A stretch of DNA of 64,000 nt from Achromobacter arsenitoxydans SY8 (GTDB lineage: Bacteria; Pseudomonadota; Gammaproteobacteria; Burkholderiales; Burkholderiaceae_B), in assembly GCF_000236785.1 (NCBI RefSeq), contig NZ_AGUF01000010.1, positions 52,871-116,870 of the forward strand, in the 5' to 3' direction. The notes beneath the pieces are model-generated. The model was not told where the DNA came from. It did not search any database and saw only the letters and a program-made list of their open reading frames with translations. The position numbers were made by a program, and so were the translations under genes. Positions 44,623 through 53,674 of the stretch are shown here, in pieces; within the stretch, counting starts at the first letter, position 1, and each line of letters starts with the position of its first letter.

Positions 44623-45201
44623 ATGATCTACATCGCTGGCGCCTTGCTGTTGGCGCTTATGTTGGGTGCTGTTGTCTATCGGCGCATGCAGCGCAGGGAC
44701 GGCGACTCTGCCCGCGCCATCGGCCGCGACCTGCTCGCCGGGGCCGCCATCTTCGCGTTCGCGGGGCCGCCCGTGGCCATTCTTGTCATTGCCGTGAGCA
44801 TGGCGATCGCCAGCTGGAGCGCGGACAGCCTGATGCTCGCCATCTTCGGGCTGCCCTGGTCTTACATCTTTGGCATCGTGCCGGCCCTGTTTTGCGGGAT
44901 GACCGCCGGCGCCCTCAAACCGGTCGCGCCGTCCAGGTTGGCGGTGGCGCGCATGGGCGTCGTCGGCGCGGTCTATGCCTTTGCCTTCCTGCTGACGTTC
45001 GGCGGGCGCGACCTGACTTGGTCGTCGACGGTGTTTCCCCTGTACATGGGCGCCCTGCCCGGCGCCATCGCCGCGATGGTCTGCGCCCGGCTGCTGTATG
45101 GCAAAAAGGCGCAAGCGGGCACAAACGCCCCGGCTACGGCGCCGGCCGATTTGCAGGCGGGCGACGACGCGGCCGCAGCGGGTAAGCCGAACGAGCACTA
45201 G
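44623..45201 (+). CDS. Unknown integral membrane protein
   Basis: 192 residues from ATG 44623 (GGA upstream; a TTG at 44563 would add 20 less likely residues). Five hydrophobic segments: MIYIAGALLLALMLGAVVY, LLAGAAIFAFAGPPVAILVIAVSMAIASW, MLAIFGLPWSYIFGIVPALFCGMTAGAL, VGAVYAFAFLLTFG and MGALPGAIAAMVCARLLYG, then a hydrophilic Ala-rich tail in the cytoplasm. No family recognised. Seemingly alone. Confidence 0.72.
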   Translation: MIYIAGALLLALMLGAVVYRRMQRRDGDSARAIGRDLLAGAAIFAFAGPPVAILVIAVSMAIASWSADSLMLAIFGLPWSYIFGIVPALFCGMTAGALKPVAPSRLAVARMGVVGAVYAFAFLLTFGGRDLTWSSTVFPLYMGALPGAIAAMVCARLLYGKKAQAGTNAPATAPADLQAGDDAAAAGKPNEH

Positions 45202-45251
45202 CGGGGCGGGCGCGGCCGCGCTACTGTCGTCCTGAACGCAGGGGGACCGAC

Positions 45252-45809
45252 ATGCAGGCCAAGCGCATGACCACACGCGATTTCGTGCCGTTGCCCCGCC
45301 GGATTCCGGGCCTGCCGGCATGGCTGTTGCTGCTTGCGGGCGCGGCCGCCTACGCCGACACGCCGCGCCCGATCCGGCCCGACCTGGCCCCCGCCGCCTC
45401 CGAATCGCCCGCGCAGCCGCGGGATTTGCACGGCGCCCTGATCGTGTCCTCGAACTACCGCTATTACGCGTCGATTCTGTACGGCTCGGAATCGGATGCG
45501 CGCCGCAGCGCGCTTGCCGCCTGCCGGGAAAGCGAGCCGGACGCCACGTGCAAGACCTACAGCAGCTTCAAGAACCGGTGCATTGCGGTGGCCGGGAATG
45601 GCCCGCACCATTTCGTGGCGACAGGCAAGGAAGGCTGGGACTTGCGGCAAACCCGGGATGTCAGCCTGCGGCTATGCAAGGAGAAGACCGGTTCGTCCTG
45701 CAAGCTGCTGATCAGCGCGTGCTCGACCCAGGCGCAAAAGGACGAAGACCAGAAGAGCAAAAACCTGCACGCCGGCGCGGTCCCGCGGGCGGCGGCACGC
45801 CGCCAATAG
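45252..45809 (+). CDS. Secreted DUF4189-like protein
   Basis: 185 residues. N-terminal signal peptide (LPAWLLLLAGAAAYADT, cleavage near residue 36). The mature part has the DUF4189 pattern: a repeat-like NYRYYASILYGSESDARRSALAACRESEPDATCKTYSSFKNRCIAVA with regularly spaced cysteines (four in 60 residues), then SLRLCKEKTGSSCKLLISACS. Disulphide-bonded periplasmic or secreted protein; function unknown. A GGGGGAC ribosome site lies upstream of the ATG. Converges on the LysR gene. Confidence 0.72.
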   Translation: MQAKRMTTRDFVPLPRRIPGLPAWLLLLAGAAAYADTPRPIRPDLAPAASESPAQPRDLHGALIVSSNYRYYASILYGSESDARRSALAACRESEPDATCKTYSSFKNRCIAVAGNGPHHFVATGKEGWDLRQTRDVSLRLCKEKTGSSCKLLISACSTQAQKDEDQKSKNLHAGAVPRAAARRQ

Positions 45810-45821
45810 GCCGCCGGGTCT

Positions 45822-46733
45822 TCACGCCCGCTTGCCGGACACGGGAATGCCGGGCTCTCGCACCTTCGCCACGCGCTGCAGGAACGCATCCAGCGCCGGA
45901 TTGTCATGTTGCGCATGCCAGGCCAGATACATGTCCGCGTAAAGATTGCGCTGGCCGATCGGCCGGAATTCCACCCCGTCAAAACGCAACTCGCGCGCCG
46001 AGTCCGGCACGATGCCCACGCCCAGGCCGGCGCGCACCAGGGCCAGCAGCGTATGCGTCTGGCCGGCGCGCTGCACGTACTGCGGCTGCACATCCGCCAG
46101 GCCGAAGGCGCCCACGATGCGGTCGTAGAAGTACTTGCCTTCCCTGGGCGAATACAGCACGAACGGCTGCCCTTGCAGCAAGCGCAGGGGCACCGTGGCG
46201 TGTTCGCACAATGGCGATCCGGCTGGCAGCGCCAGCACCAGCGGTTCCCGCTCGACCAGGCGCGACTCGATGCCGGCCTGCTGGGGCACGCTGCGCGCCA
46301 GGATGGCGTCCAGTTCGCGCGCCAGCAGCAGGCGGCTCAGGTCGGTGGTCACGGTTTCGCGCAGCTGGATCTCGACGCCCCCGAGCAATTTGCGCGCCTG
46401 CATGATCATCGACGGCATCAGACGGTATGCGGCCACGGCGGTGAATCCCAGCGTGATGTGCCCGGCTTCGCCCCCCGATGTGCGGCGCGCGGTGGCGGCG
46501 GCCTGCGCCGAAAATTCGAGCAGGTGCCGCGCATCGCGCAGGAAGCGCCGGCCCGCGGCGCTCAGCAGCACCTGCCGGCTGTTGCGCTCGAACAGGATCA
46601 CGCCCAGGTCCTGTTCCAACAGCTGAATCTGGCGCGACAGCGGCGGCTGCGTCATGCACAGGCGTTCCGCGGCGCGGCCGAAATGCAGTTCTTCGGCCAC
46701 TGCGATGAAACATTCAAGCTGGCGGAATTCCAT
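45822..46733 (-). CDS. LysR-family regulator
   Basis: 303 residues from ATG 46731-46733, the start that gives the standard MEFRQLECFIAVAEELHFGRAAERLCMTQPPLSRQIQLLEQDLG. This is the BenM/CatR-like subgroup in sequence (FERNSRQVLLSAAGRRFL). Divergent from a Bug-protein gene and a 2-hydroxyacid dehydrogenase gene, which it probably regulates in response to a hydroxyacid. Confidence 0.9.
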   Translation of the reverse strand: MEFRQLECFIAVAEELHFGRAAERLCMTQPPLSRQIQLLEQDLGVILFERNSRQVLLSAAGRRFLRDARHLLEFSAQAAATARRTSGGEAGHITLGFTAVAAYRLMPSMIMQARKLLGGVEIQLRETVTTDLSRLLLARELDAILARSVPQQAGIESRLVEREPLVLALPAGSPLCEHATVPLRLLQGQPFVLYSPREGKYFYDRIVGAFGLADVQPQYVQRAGQTHTLLALVRAGLGVGIVPDSARELRFDGVEFRPIGQRNLYADMYLAWHAQHDNPALDAFLQRVAKVREPGIPVSGKRA

Positions 46734-46908
46734 CCATTCAATCCTTGAATTGATCAATGCTATTTATAGCTCGAACGGCTATCCATGGACAGGCCTCCCT
46801 ATACTCGGATCAAAGGCCGGAAACTGGCCGGACCGCGCATCAGGAGATTTGCCCGCAGCACCTTTTTTCGCGGCTAGCGCCGCTTTCAACGCCAAAAAGA
46901 GAACATCC

Positions 46909-47904
46909 ATGGAGACAAAGAAAACCGCCCGGATCCGCGTCCGGCTCATCGCCGCGGCGCTGGCCCTGACCGCCTCCGCGGCCTTGCCAGGCGCCGCCAG
47001 CGCCGCGGGATATCCGGAACGCCCGATCAATCTCATCGTCCCCTTCTCGCCAGGCGGAGGCACCGACATCTCGGCGCGCCTGCTGGCCGCGGCCTTGGGC
47101 GAAAAATTCTCGTCGTCGGTGGTGGTGGACAACCGGCCCGGTGCGGGCGGGCAGATCGCGGCCGACCTGGTGGCGCGCTCCCAACCCGACGGCTATACGC
47201 TGCTGTTCGCCAACTCCGGCATGCTGGCCATCAACCCGTGGATCTACAAGCTGCATTCGGACCCGGTCAAGGCCTTTGCGCCCGTCTCCCTGTTCTCGGA
47301 CCTGCCGTTCGTCCTGGTGGTCCCGGCCAGCCTGCCCGCCAAGAACGTCGCGGAACTGGTCACGCTGACCAAGTCCCAGCCCGGCAAGCATACGTTTGCC
47401 AGCTCGGGCACCGGCGGCGCGCCGCACCTGTCCGGCGAGATCTTCCAGCAGGCCACCGGCGTGGATCTGGTGCATGTGCCCTACAAGGGCGGCGGCCCCG
47501 CCATGACCGACCTGATGGCGGGCCGCGTCGACATGCTGTTCGCGTCGGTGCTGGAAACCATGCCCTACGTCACGGCCGGCAAGCTGCGCGCGCTGGCGGT
47601 CACGGGCGCCACGCGCTCGCCCGCCATGCCGGACGTGCCCACCATTGATGAAGCCGGTGTGAAAAACGCGCAGAGCGGGTCGTGGACGGCCGTCCTGGCC
47701 CCCGCGGGCACGCCGCAGGCCGTGATCGACAAACTGTCGGAGGCGATCCGCGCGGTCGCGGCCGACCCCGCCGTCAAGGCCAAGCTGGAATCGCAGGGCG
47801 CGGTGGCGCATGGCTCCACGCCGAAAGAACTGCAGGATCTGGCCGCCAGCGAACGCGAACGCTATGGGCAGATAATCAAGTCGCGCAACATCCAGACCAA
47901 CTGA
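46909..47904 (+). CDS. Bug/TctC-family periplasmic binding protein
   Basis: 331 residues from ATG 46909. Sec signal to about residue 32 (GAASAA). Bug hallmarks: YPERPINLIVPFSPGGGTDISARLLAAALGEKFSSSVVVDNRPGAGGQIAADLVARS and HTFASSGTGGAPHLSGEIFQQATG. Captures a carboxylate in the periplasm. Followed 61 bp later by a 2-hydroxyacid dehydrogenase gene, so its ligand may be a hydroxy- or oxo-acid. The frame stays open upstream, but only this ATG gives a signal peptide. Confidence 0.9.
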   Translation: METKKTARIRVRLIAAALALTASAALPGAASAAGYPERPINLIVPFSPGGGTDISARLLAAALGEKFSSSVVVDNRPGAGGQIAADLVARSQPDGYTLLFANSGMLAINPWIYKLHSDPVKAFAPVSLFSDLPFVLVVPASLPAKNVAELVTLTKSQPGKHTFASSGTGGAPHLSGEIFQQATGVDLVHVPYKGGGPAMTDLMAGRVDMLFASVLETMPYVTAGKLRALAVTGATRSPAMPDVPTIDEAGVKNAQSGSWTAVLAPAGTPQAVIDKLSEAIRAVAADPAVKAKLESQGAVAHGSTPKELQDLAASERERYGQIIKSRNIQTN

Positions 47905-47965
47905 CCTCAGTCTTGGCCCGCCTTCGCGGGCCATTCCTTCTTTTCTTATTAGATAAGCCGTATCC

Positions 47966-48931
47966 ATGACTGCATCCCTACCCGCTACCGCCGCCGACCT
48001 GCTGATGGTCGGCCCCCTGCTGCCCGAACTGGTGGCCGACCTGGAATCGCGCTATCGCGTCCACCGCCTGTGGGAGGCCCAGGACCCGGCGGCGCTGCTG
48101 CGCGAACACGGCGCCGCCATCCGCGGCATCGCCACCAGCGGCCGCTTCGGCGCGGACAAGGAATTGATCAATGCCCTGCCCGCCCTGGAAGGCATCTTCA
48201 GTTTTGGCGTGGGGTACGACACCATCGACGTGGCCGCCGCCAAGGCGCGCAATGTCGTGGTCACCAACACGCCGGGCGTGCTGGACGCCTGCGTGGCCGA
48301 CACCGCGCTGGCGCTGATGCTTGCCGTGTCCCGCCGAATCGCCGAAGCCGACCGCTTCGTGCGCGCGGGCCGCTGGCCCGGCGAAGGATTCGGCCTGGGC
48401 ACACGCATGAGCGGCAAGCGCTGCGGCATCGTCGGCCTGGGCAACATCGGCCTGCAGATCGCCCGGCGCGCCCAGGCGTTCGACATGGACATCCTGTACA
48501 CCAACCGCAAGCCCCGCCCCGACGCGCCGGCGGATTACCGCTATTGCCCGGACATCGTGGACCTGGCCCGGCAATGCGATTACCTGGTGCTGGCCGTGCC
48601 GGGCGGCAGCGCCACGCGGCACATGGTGAATGCGCAGGTGTTGGACGCGCTGGGTCCCGACGGCTGGCTGATCAATATCGCGCGCGGCACGGTCGTGGAC
48701 GAAACGGCGCTGGTCGCGGCCTTGCAGCACAAGCGCATTGCCGGCGCGGGCCTGGACGTGTTCGAACACGAGCCCGCCACGCCCCCCGAACTGAATGACA
48801 TGGAAAACGTGGTGATGCTGCCGCACATCGCCAGCGGCACTCACGAAACGCGTCGGGCCATGGCGGATCTGGTGCGCGAGAACCTGGACGGCTGGTTCAG
48901 CCAGGGGCAGGTGCGCACCCGCGTGGTGTGA
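47966..48931 (+). CDS. D-2-hydroxyacid dehydrogenase
   Basis: Reduces a 2-oxoacid (glyoxylate, hydroxypyruvate or similar) with NAD(P)H. 321 residues with the cofactor loop GLGNIG (157-162) and the catalytic triad R240 (NIARGT), E269 (DVFEHEP) and H287 (LPHIASG). NRKPRP (179-184) after the second strand carries Arg/Lys, which favours NADPH. Downstream of the Bug gene and facing LysR, forming a small hydroxyacid-use unit. Confidence 0.9.
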   Translation: MTASLPATAADLLMVGPLLPELVADLESRYRVHRLWEAQDPAALLREHGAAIRGIATSGRFGADKELINALPALEGIFSFGVGYDTIDVAAAKARNVVVTNTPGVLDACVADTALALMLAVSRRIAEADRFVRAGRWPGEGFGLGTRMSGKRCGIVGLGNIGLQIARRAQAFDMDILYTNRKPRPDAPADYRYCPDIVDLARQCDYLVLAVPGGSATRHMVNAQVLDALGPDGWLINIARGTVVDETALVAALQHKRIAGAGLDVFEHEPATPPELNDMENVVMLPHIASGTHETRRAMADLVRENLDGWFSQGQVRTRVV

Positions 48932-48977
48932 CCTGCGCCGCTGATGCCGGGCTGCGCGATCTTGCGCAGGGGCGCCG

Positions 48978-49241
48978 TCAGGCCGCCCGCTCGCCCTTGT
49001 CCGTGGATGGCGCAGCCGCCGGGGTGCTGCGGTCGCAGCGCGTCCATCCCGCAGTTGGGTCGCGCTTGTCCCGCAGGTAATCCCAATTCGCGCCGCATTC
49101 AGCGCACGTAAAGACTTCATGCGTCGCGCGGCGGCGGGCCAAATGCAGGGCGCGCACCTCTCCCAGGCTGATCAGGTTGGCGTGCCCTGGCGCGCCGGCC
49201 TGATTCGGAACGATAGCCGCGCAGTCTTCGCATAGCGTCAT
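48978..49241 (-). CDS. Small zinc-ribbon-like protein
   Basis: 87 residues with two CxxC pairs: LCEDC at residues 3-6 and TCAEC near 45-48, the latter followed by GANWDYLRDKRDPTAGWTRC. Together they could bind one or two zinc ions. No catalytic domain. Related short proteins occur widely in this bacterial group without known function. Convergent with the dehydrogenase gene. A purine-rich GGAGG lies upstream of the ATG. Confidence 0.65.
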   Translation of the reverse strand: MTLCEDCAAIVPNQAGAPGHANLISLGEVRALHLARRRATHEVFTCAECGANWDYLRDKRDPTAGWTRCDRSTPAAAPSTDKGERAA

Positions 49242-49397
49242 GCCTCCTCCCTTTCATTTTGCTTTCGCACATGTTACGGAGGAAGCCGCGTTTGAAGCTC
49301 AACAATTCTCACATTAAGTAGTTTGGCGTTACTTTTAGCCGGGAGCGGCGGGCGACTTGGCGAAACTACTGATGCTCCCGCGCCGGACTTAACGGAA

Positions 49398-49417
49398 TAT
49401 ACTGTATGAATAAACAG
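49398..49417 (+). promoter_or_regulatory. LexA (SOS) box over a TATACT -10
   Basis: CTGT-ATGAATAA-ACAG at 49402-49417 fits CTGT-N8-ACAG exactly with an AT-rich centre and TA in front, close to the E. coli consensus. TATACT at 49398-49403 is a good -10 that overlaps it, the arrangement seen in SOS promoters. The gene start follows 12 bp later. Other parts of the gap 49242-49397 show no gene. Confidence 0.75.
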
Positions 49418-49428
49418 TGTTTTCCGCC

Positions 49429-49722
49429 ATGCCGTTCAAAACTCCCCTCTCCCACGCCGACCTGCGCATCATCCGGGAACGCCAGCCCTGGAACGCCGAT
49501 GTGATTTCCCTGCTCTGGGAGGTCAAGCGGCTGCGGTCCGTGCTGCTGCGCGCCTACCAGCTCTCTGGCGACTTCAAGCGTCCGGCCGGCATCACCGGTG
49601 AACTCTACGACCAGTTCATGCAAGACCTGCACGCCGAACCCTGCGTGCAGGAACGCGACGACATGACCGCGTCGCTGATGGAAACACCCGACAAGCTGCG
49701 CAAGGGCATGGCGCCCCGCTAG
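49429..49722 (+). CDS. Small unknown protein, probably SOS-induced
   Basis: 97 residues from ATG 49429. Helical and charged: LSHADLRIIRERQPWNADVISLLWEVKRLRSVLLRAYQLSGD forms two amphipathic helices, then KRPAGITGELYDQFMQDL and a charged tail. No membrane segment, signal or known domain. The first part resembles a dimerising helix pair. Placement directly behind a LexA box suggests a DNA-damage role such as a division inhibitor or modulator of repair. A GTG at 49417 is possible but would start inside the box. Confidence 0.72.
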   Translation: MPFKTPLSHADLRIIRERQPWNADVISLLWEVKRLRSVLLRAYQLSGDFKRPAGITGELYDQFMQDLHAEPCVQERDDMTASLMETPDKLRKGMAPR

Positions 49723-49790
49723 CGCTGGAACCTGGGCGCATCCGGGAGTATCGTCAAGACGCAGCCCTGGCCCGCAATCGGAGGCGTCCC

Positions 49791-50054
49791 ATGCCTGATA
49801 TGCCCAATATAGAAATAGAGGCCGGCTCGTCCCAGATGGGCAACCTGGTGCAATTCCTGCTGTGGATCGCGGCGCGGCCGCGCACCTATGCCGAAACCAT
49901 GGAAGCGTGGCGGACCAACTGCCCGCGGCTTTCGGCGTGGGAAGACGCCACCGCCAACGGACTGATCGACATGACGCACAAGGACAGCAGCGTGCGCGGA
50001 GAAGCCGTCATCGTGCTGACGGCAAAAGGGCGGGCGTTGCTGGCGTCCAAATAG
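49791..50054 (+). CDS. Small winged-helix-like protein
   Basis: 87 residues; GGAGG lies 7 bases before the ATG. The order MGNLVQFLLWIAARPRTYAETMEAWRTNCPRLSAWEDATANGLIDM then EAVIVLTAKGRALLA matches a compact helix-turn-helix with a C-terminal wing and LTxKGRALL, common in MarR-like or phage-type small regulators. No basic recognition-helix patch is obvious, so DNA binding is uncertain. Confidence 0.65.
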   Translation: MPDMPNIEIEAGSSQMGNLVQFLLWIAARPRTYAETMEAWRTNCPRLSAWEDATANGLIDMTHKDSSVRGEAVIVLTAKGRALLASK

Positions 50055-50142
50055 GAAAGCCGAATTTGCCGACCGGATCCATTCGCTGATCCCGACTGGC
50101 TTGCCACGCGCCGCATAAGCGCCCTTGATCTAAGCGCTTGAA

Positions 50143-50188
50143 ATAACTCGAAGTTATGAATTTCCCTAAGGAAAACCCCATTAGGGAA
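50143..50188. promoter_or_regulatory. Two inverted repeats upstream of the LysR-led operon
   Basis: ATAACT-cga-AGTTAT (50143-50157) and TTCCCTAA-N11-TTAGGGAA (50162-50188), both perfect. They lie 78 to 123 bp before the LysR gene that opens the ABC-transporter operon. An 11-base spacer with T and A flanks is like a LysR site. No clear -35/-10 was assigned. Confidence 0.5.
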
Positions 50189-50265
50189 TTTGCTTATGCG
50201 CTTTAATTATTTGCAAAGCGCATACTTCGACAGCCAGAATTCGTCCTTGGCATAAATCAATACCA

Positions 50266-51243
50266 ATGGAACTTCGTCAACTCGAGGCCTTTGCGGCCGT
50301 CATGTCCACGGGCAGCGTCACCGCTGCCGGACGGCTGCTTGGACGCTCGCAGCCCGCGATCAGCCGGTTGCTGCAGGAACTGGAGGCCGAGATCGGCTAT
50401 CCCCTGTTCGCGCGCAGCGGCCCCCGCGTGACGCCCACCGAACAGGGCTTTTTGCTGTATGACGACGTTGAACGCGCGCTGACCAGCCTGCAGCAGATCC
50501 GCGGCCGCGCCGACGAGATCGCCCGCGGCCAGGCCCAGCCGCTGCTGATGGCCGCCACCTCCGCGCTCGCCGCCGGCCTGGTGCCGGACGCCCTCAAACG
50601 GATCGAAGACCGCATCGGCGCTGCGCGCGTACAGCTGCGCAGCGCATCGCCGGAACGCGTGGTGCATGCGGTGCTGTCCGGCGCCGCGCAACTGGGCGCG
50701 ACCAGCCTGCCGCTGGAGCATCGCGGCCTGACGGTGCATTGGATCGGACAGGCCCCCTGTGTGGTCGCCCTGCCCGAAGACGATCCGGTGGCGCAACAAG
50801 CCGTGGTGCCGGTGTCGGCCCTGGCCGGACGCCGCCTCATCACCATGGCCAACCCCTACCGGTTGCGCCGCCGCCTGGACGCCGCGCTGGCGGCCAACGG
50901 CCAGACGCTGGGCACGCTGGAAACCAATTCGTCCATCAACGCCCTGGCCGCGGTCCGCGCCGGCCTGGGCGTGTCGGTGCTGGAACCCATCACGGCCTAC
51001 GGCGCGCCGATGGCTGGCGTGGCGATCCGGCCCATCGACCTGGACATCCCCTTCTTTTTTGGGGTCATCACCCCGCAGTCGCAAACGCTGACGCCGGCCT
51101 GCCAGGCCATGGCGGACGCGCTGGCCGAAGCTGCCGCAGCCCTGCTGCCGACCTTCGCGCTGCACGACGCCTGCGAGCATTCGGCGCTATTGCAGTCGAT
51201 CTACGGCGATGACGCCCCTGTTATGGAAACCCCCGCAATATGA
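50266..51243 (+). CDS. LysR-family regulator, first gene of the transporter operon
   Basis: 325 residues. Winged helix MELRQLEAFAAVMSTGSVTAAGRLLGRSQPAISRLLQELEAEIGYPLFAR, then a periplasmic-binding-type effector domain. Its stop overlaps the start of the flavin monooxygenase (ATGA), so unlike most LysR genes it is co-transcribed with its targets instead of divergent. Sequence resembles GltC/NocR-like regulators that have opine or amino-acid effectors, which is only a hint. Confidence 0.9.
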   Translation: MELRQLEAFAAVMSTGSVTAAGRLLGRSQPAISRLLQELEAEIGYPLFARSGPRVTPTEQGFLLYDDVERALTSLQQIRGRADEIARGQAQPLLMAATSALAAGLVPDALKRIEDRIGAARVQLRSASPERVVHAVLSGAAQLGATSLPLEHRGLTVHWIGQAPCVVALPEDDPVAQQAVVPVSALAGRRLITMANPYRLRRRLDAALAANGQTLGTLETNSSINALAAVRAGLGVSVLEPITAYGAPMAGVAIRPIDLDIPFFFGVITPQSQTLTPACQAMADALAEAAAALLPTFALHDACEHSALLQSIYGDDAPVMETPAI

Positions 51244-52703
51244 ATCAGCACTTAGCCACCCCGCCGCAAGGCCTGGCCGCCCTGGAAGCGCGCCTGCGGC
51301 AAGACCTGTCCTGGCTGGAAATCCCCGCCAAGAACTGGGTGACGCCCCGGCTGGTCGATGGCCGGCAGGTGCTGGACGTGGCCATCATCGGCGGCGGCAT
51401 GGCGGGCCTGGCGGCCGCGGCTTCGTTGAAACACCTGGGCATCGAGGCGCCGATCTTTGATCAGGCGCCCGAAGGCTATGAAGGCCCCTGGGCCACCACG
51501 GCCCGCATGGAAACGCTGCGCTCGCCCAAGCAGTTGACGGGCCCCGCGCTCGGCCTGCCGGCGCTGACCTTCCGCGCCTGGTTCGAGGCGCAGTTCGGGT
51601 CCGAGGCCTGGGAAGCGCTGGATAAGATCCCGCGCCTGCAATGGATGGATTACCTGCGCTGGTACCGCCGCGTGCTGGACCTGGACGTGCGCAACGAACA
51701 CCGCATCCTGTCCGTGCAGCCGCGCGCCGACCAGCTGGTGCAGCTGGACATCGAATCGCCCGCCGGCCGCAACACCGTGCTGGCCCGCCGCGTGGTGCTG
51801 GCCACCGGCCGCGACGGCCTGGGCGGCGCCTATGTGCCTGATTTTGCGAAGAAGCTGCCGCGCGACCGCTGGGCGCATTCGTCCGACGTGCTGGACTACA
51901 ACACGCTGGCCGGCAAGCGCGTCGGCGTGGTCGGCGCGGGCGCATCCGCCATGGACAGCGCCGCAACCGCGCTGGAAGCCGGCGCCGCCAGCGTCGACCT
52001 GCTGATCCGCCGCAACGACATCCCCCGCATCAACAAGGGCAAGGGCGCCGGCAATCCCGGCCTGACCCACGGCCACCTGACCCTGCCCGACGAATGGAAG
52101 TGGAAGATCCGCCACTACATCAACGCCGCGCAGGTGCCGCCGCCGCGCGGCAGCACGCTGCGCGTGTCTCGCCATCCGAACGCCTTCTTCAACCTGGGCT
52201 GTGGCGTGCTGGACCTGGCGCTGGTCGGCGACGACATTCACGTCACCACGCCCAAGGGCGTGTTCGTGCTGGACTTCCTGATCTTCTCCACGGGTTTCCG
52301 CATCGACTGGACCGTGCGTCCGGAATTCGCGCCGCTGGCGCCCCACGTGCGCGCCTGGGGCGACCGCTACACGCCGGCCGCCGGCCAGGAAGACCAGGAA
52401 CTGCATGACTCGCCCGACCTGGGCGCGGTGTTCGAACTGCAGGAAAAGGTCCCCGGCGCCTGCCCGGGCCTGGACCGCGTGCACTGCTTCTCGTACCCCG
52501 CCGCGCTGACGCAGGGCACGATCTCGGGCGACATCCCCGCCATCAGCGAAGGCGCCAAGCGCCTGGCGCAAGGCATCGCCGGCCTCTTCTACCGCGAAGA
52601 CGTCCAGACGCATTACGCCAACATGGAAGCCTTTGCCGAACCCGAAGTGTTCGGCGACGAATGGACCCCGGCTCCGGCCCCGCAGGCGGAGACCGCGCAA
52701 TGA
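51240..52703 (+). CDS. Flavin-containing monooxygenase-like NAD(P)/FAD enzyme
   Basis: 487 residues. FAD loop IIGGGMAGLAAAASL (about 43-57), second dinucleotide fold VGVVGAGASAMDSAATAL (about 224-241), and between them ATGRDGLGG. This two-fold layout is that of class B flavin monooxygenases/FMO, which oxidise N or S or insert oxygen next to ketones. ATGA overlap with the LysR gene and with the following permease. Probably the first oxidation step of the imported compound. Confidence 0.82.
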   Translation: MNQHLATPPQGLAALEARLRQDLSWLEIPAKNWVTPRLVDGRQVLDVAIIGGGMAGLAAAASLKHLGIEAPIFDQAPEGYEGPWATTARMETLRSPKQLTGPALGLPALTFRAWFEAQFGSEAWEALDKIPRLQWMDYLRWYRRVLDLDVRNEHRILSVQPRADQLVQLDIESPAGRNTVLARRVVLATGRDGLGGAYVPDFAKKLPRDRWAHSSDVLDYNTLAGKRVGVVGAGASAMDSAATALEAGAASVDLLIRRNDIPRINKGKGAGNPGLTHGHLTLPDEWKWKIRHYINAAQVPPPRGSTLRVSRHPNAFFNLGCGVLDLALVGDDIHVTTPKGVFVLDFLIFSTGFRIDWTVRPEFAPLAPHVRAWGDRYTPAAGQEDQELHDSPDLGAVFELQEKVPGACPGLDRVHCFSYPAALTQGTISGDIPAISEGAKRLAQGIAGLFYREDVQTHYANMEAFAEPEVFGDEWTPAPAPQAETAQ

Positions 52704-53674
52704 CCGCATGGCTGCTACGCCGCGTGGCGCAGGCCGCCGTGGTCGTGTTCCTGATGACGCTGATCGTCTTCGTGGGACTGCACGCCATCGGCAACCCCGT
52801 GGACATCCTGATCGGCCAGGACGTGGACCAGGTGGACCGCGCCCGCATCATCGCCGAACTCGGCCTGGACAAACCCCTGTGGCAACAGTACTTGGCCTTC
52901 CTGAACGGCGCCCTGCACGGCAACCTGGGCAACAGCTTCGTCTACAACATCCCCGCCGTGGAGCTGGTGATCCAGCGCCTGCCGGCCACGCTTGAACTGG
53001 CCATCACCGCCCTGACCTTCGCCGTCATCATCGGCTTGCCGCTGGGCCTGATCGCCGGGCTGTATCCCGACAGCCGCTTCTCCAAGATGATCATGGCGGG
53101 CAGCATCGTCGGCTTCTCGCTGCCCACCTTCTGGGTAGCACTGATGCTGATCATGACGTTCAGCGTGTCGCTGGGCTGGCTGCCAGCCAGCGGCCGCGGC
53201 CAGACGGTGGAATTCCTGGGCTTCCAGTGGTCGTGGCTGACGGCCGACGGCTGGCGCCACCTGATCCTGCCGGCGCTGAACCTGTCGCTCTTCAAGATCT
53301 CGCTGGTGATTCGCCTAACCCGCGCCGGCGTGCGCGACGTGATGCCGCTGGACTTCGTGAAGTTCGCGCGGGCCAAGGGCCTGTCGCCCTTCCGCGTGGT
53401 CTGCGTGCACGTGCTGCGCAACACCATGATCCCGCTGGTGACGGTGCTGGGCCTGGAACTGGGCTCGACCATCGCCTTCGCCGTCATCACCGAGAGCATC
53501 TTCGCCTGGCCCGGCGCCGGCAAGCTGATCCTGGACAGCCTGAACGCGCTGGACCGCCCCGTGATCGTGGCCTACCTGATCGTGGTCGTGTTCCTGTTCG
53601 TGACGCTGAACCTGATCGTCGACATTCTGTACAAAGTGCTGGACCCCCGGGTGCGGCTGGAGGCCACGGCATGA
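52700..53674 (+). CDS. Peptide-type ABC transporter permease (DppB-like)
   Basis: Inner-membrane permease of the peptide/nickel/opine class, 324 residues. Opens MTAWLLRRVAQAAVVVFLMTLIVFVGLHAIGNPVDILIG (first helix and periplasmic loop) and ends with the DppB pattern IFAWPGAGKLILDSLNALDRPVIVAYL. EAA loop: KFARAKGLSPFRVVCVHVLRNTMIPLVT. Overlaps its neighbours by 4 bases on both sides. Confidence 0.92.
   Translation: MTAWLLRRVAQAAVVVFLMTLIVFVGLHAIGNPVDILIGQDVDQVDRARIIAELGLDKPLWQQYLAFLNGALHGNLGNSFVYNIPAVELVIQRLPATLELAITALTFAVIIGLPLGLIAGLYPDSRFSKMIMAGSIVGFSLPTFWVALMLIMTFSVSLGWLPASGRGQTVEFLGFQWSWLTADGWRHLILPALNLSLFKISLVIRLTRAGVRDVMPLDFVKFARAKGLSPFRVVCVHVLRNTMIPLVTVLGLELGSTIAFAVITESIFAWPGAGKLILDSLNALDRPVIVAYLIVVVFLFVTLNLIVDILYKVLDPRVRLEATA

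Noticed and set aside
50125-50139. TTGAT-like stretch as an FNR half-site
   Set aside because: No partner ATCAA at the right spacing.
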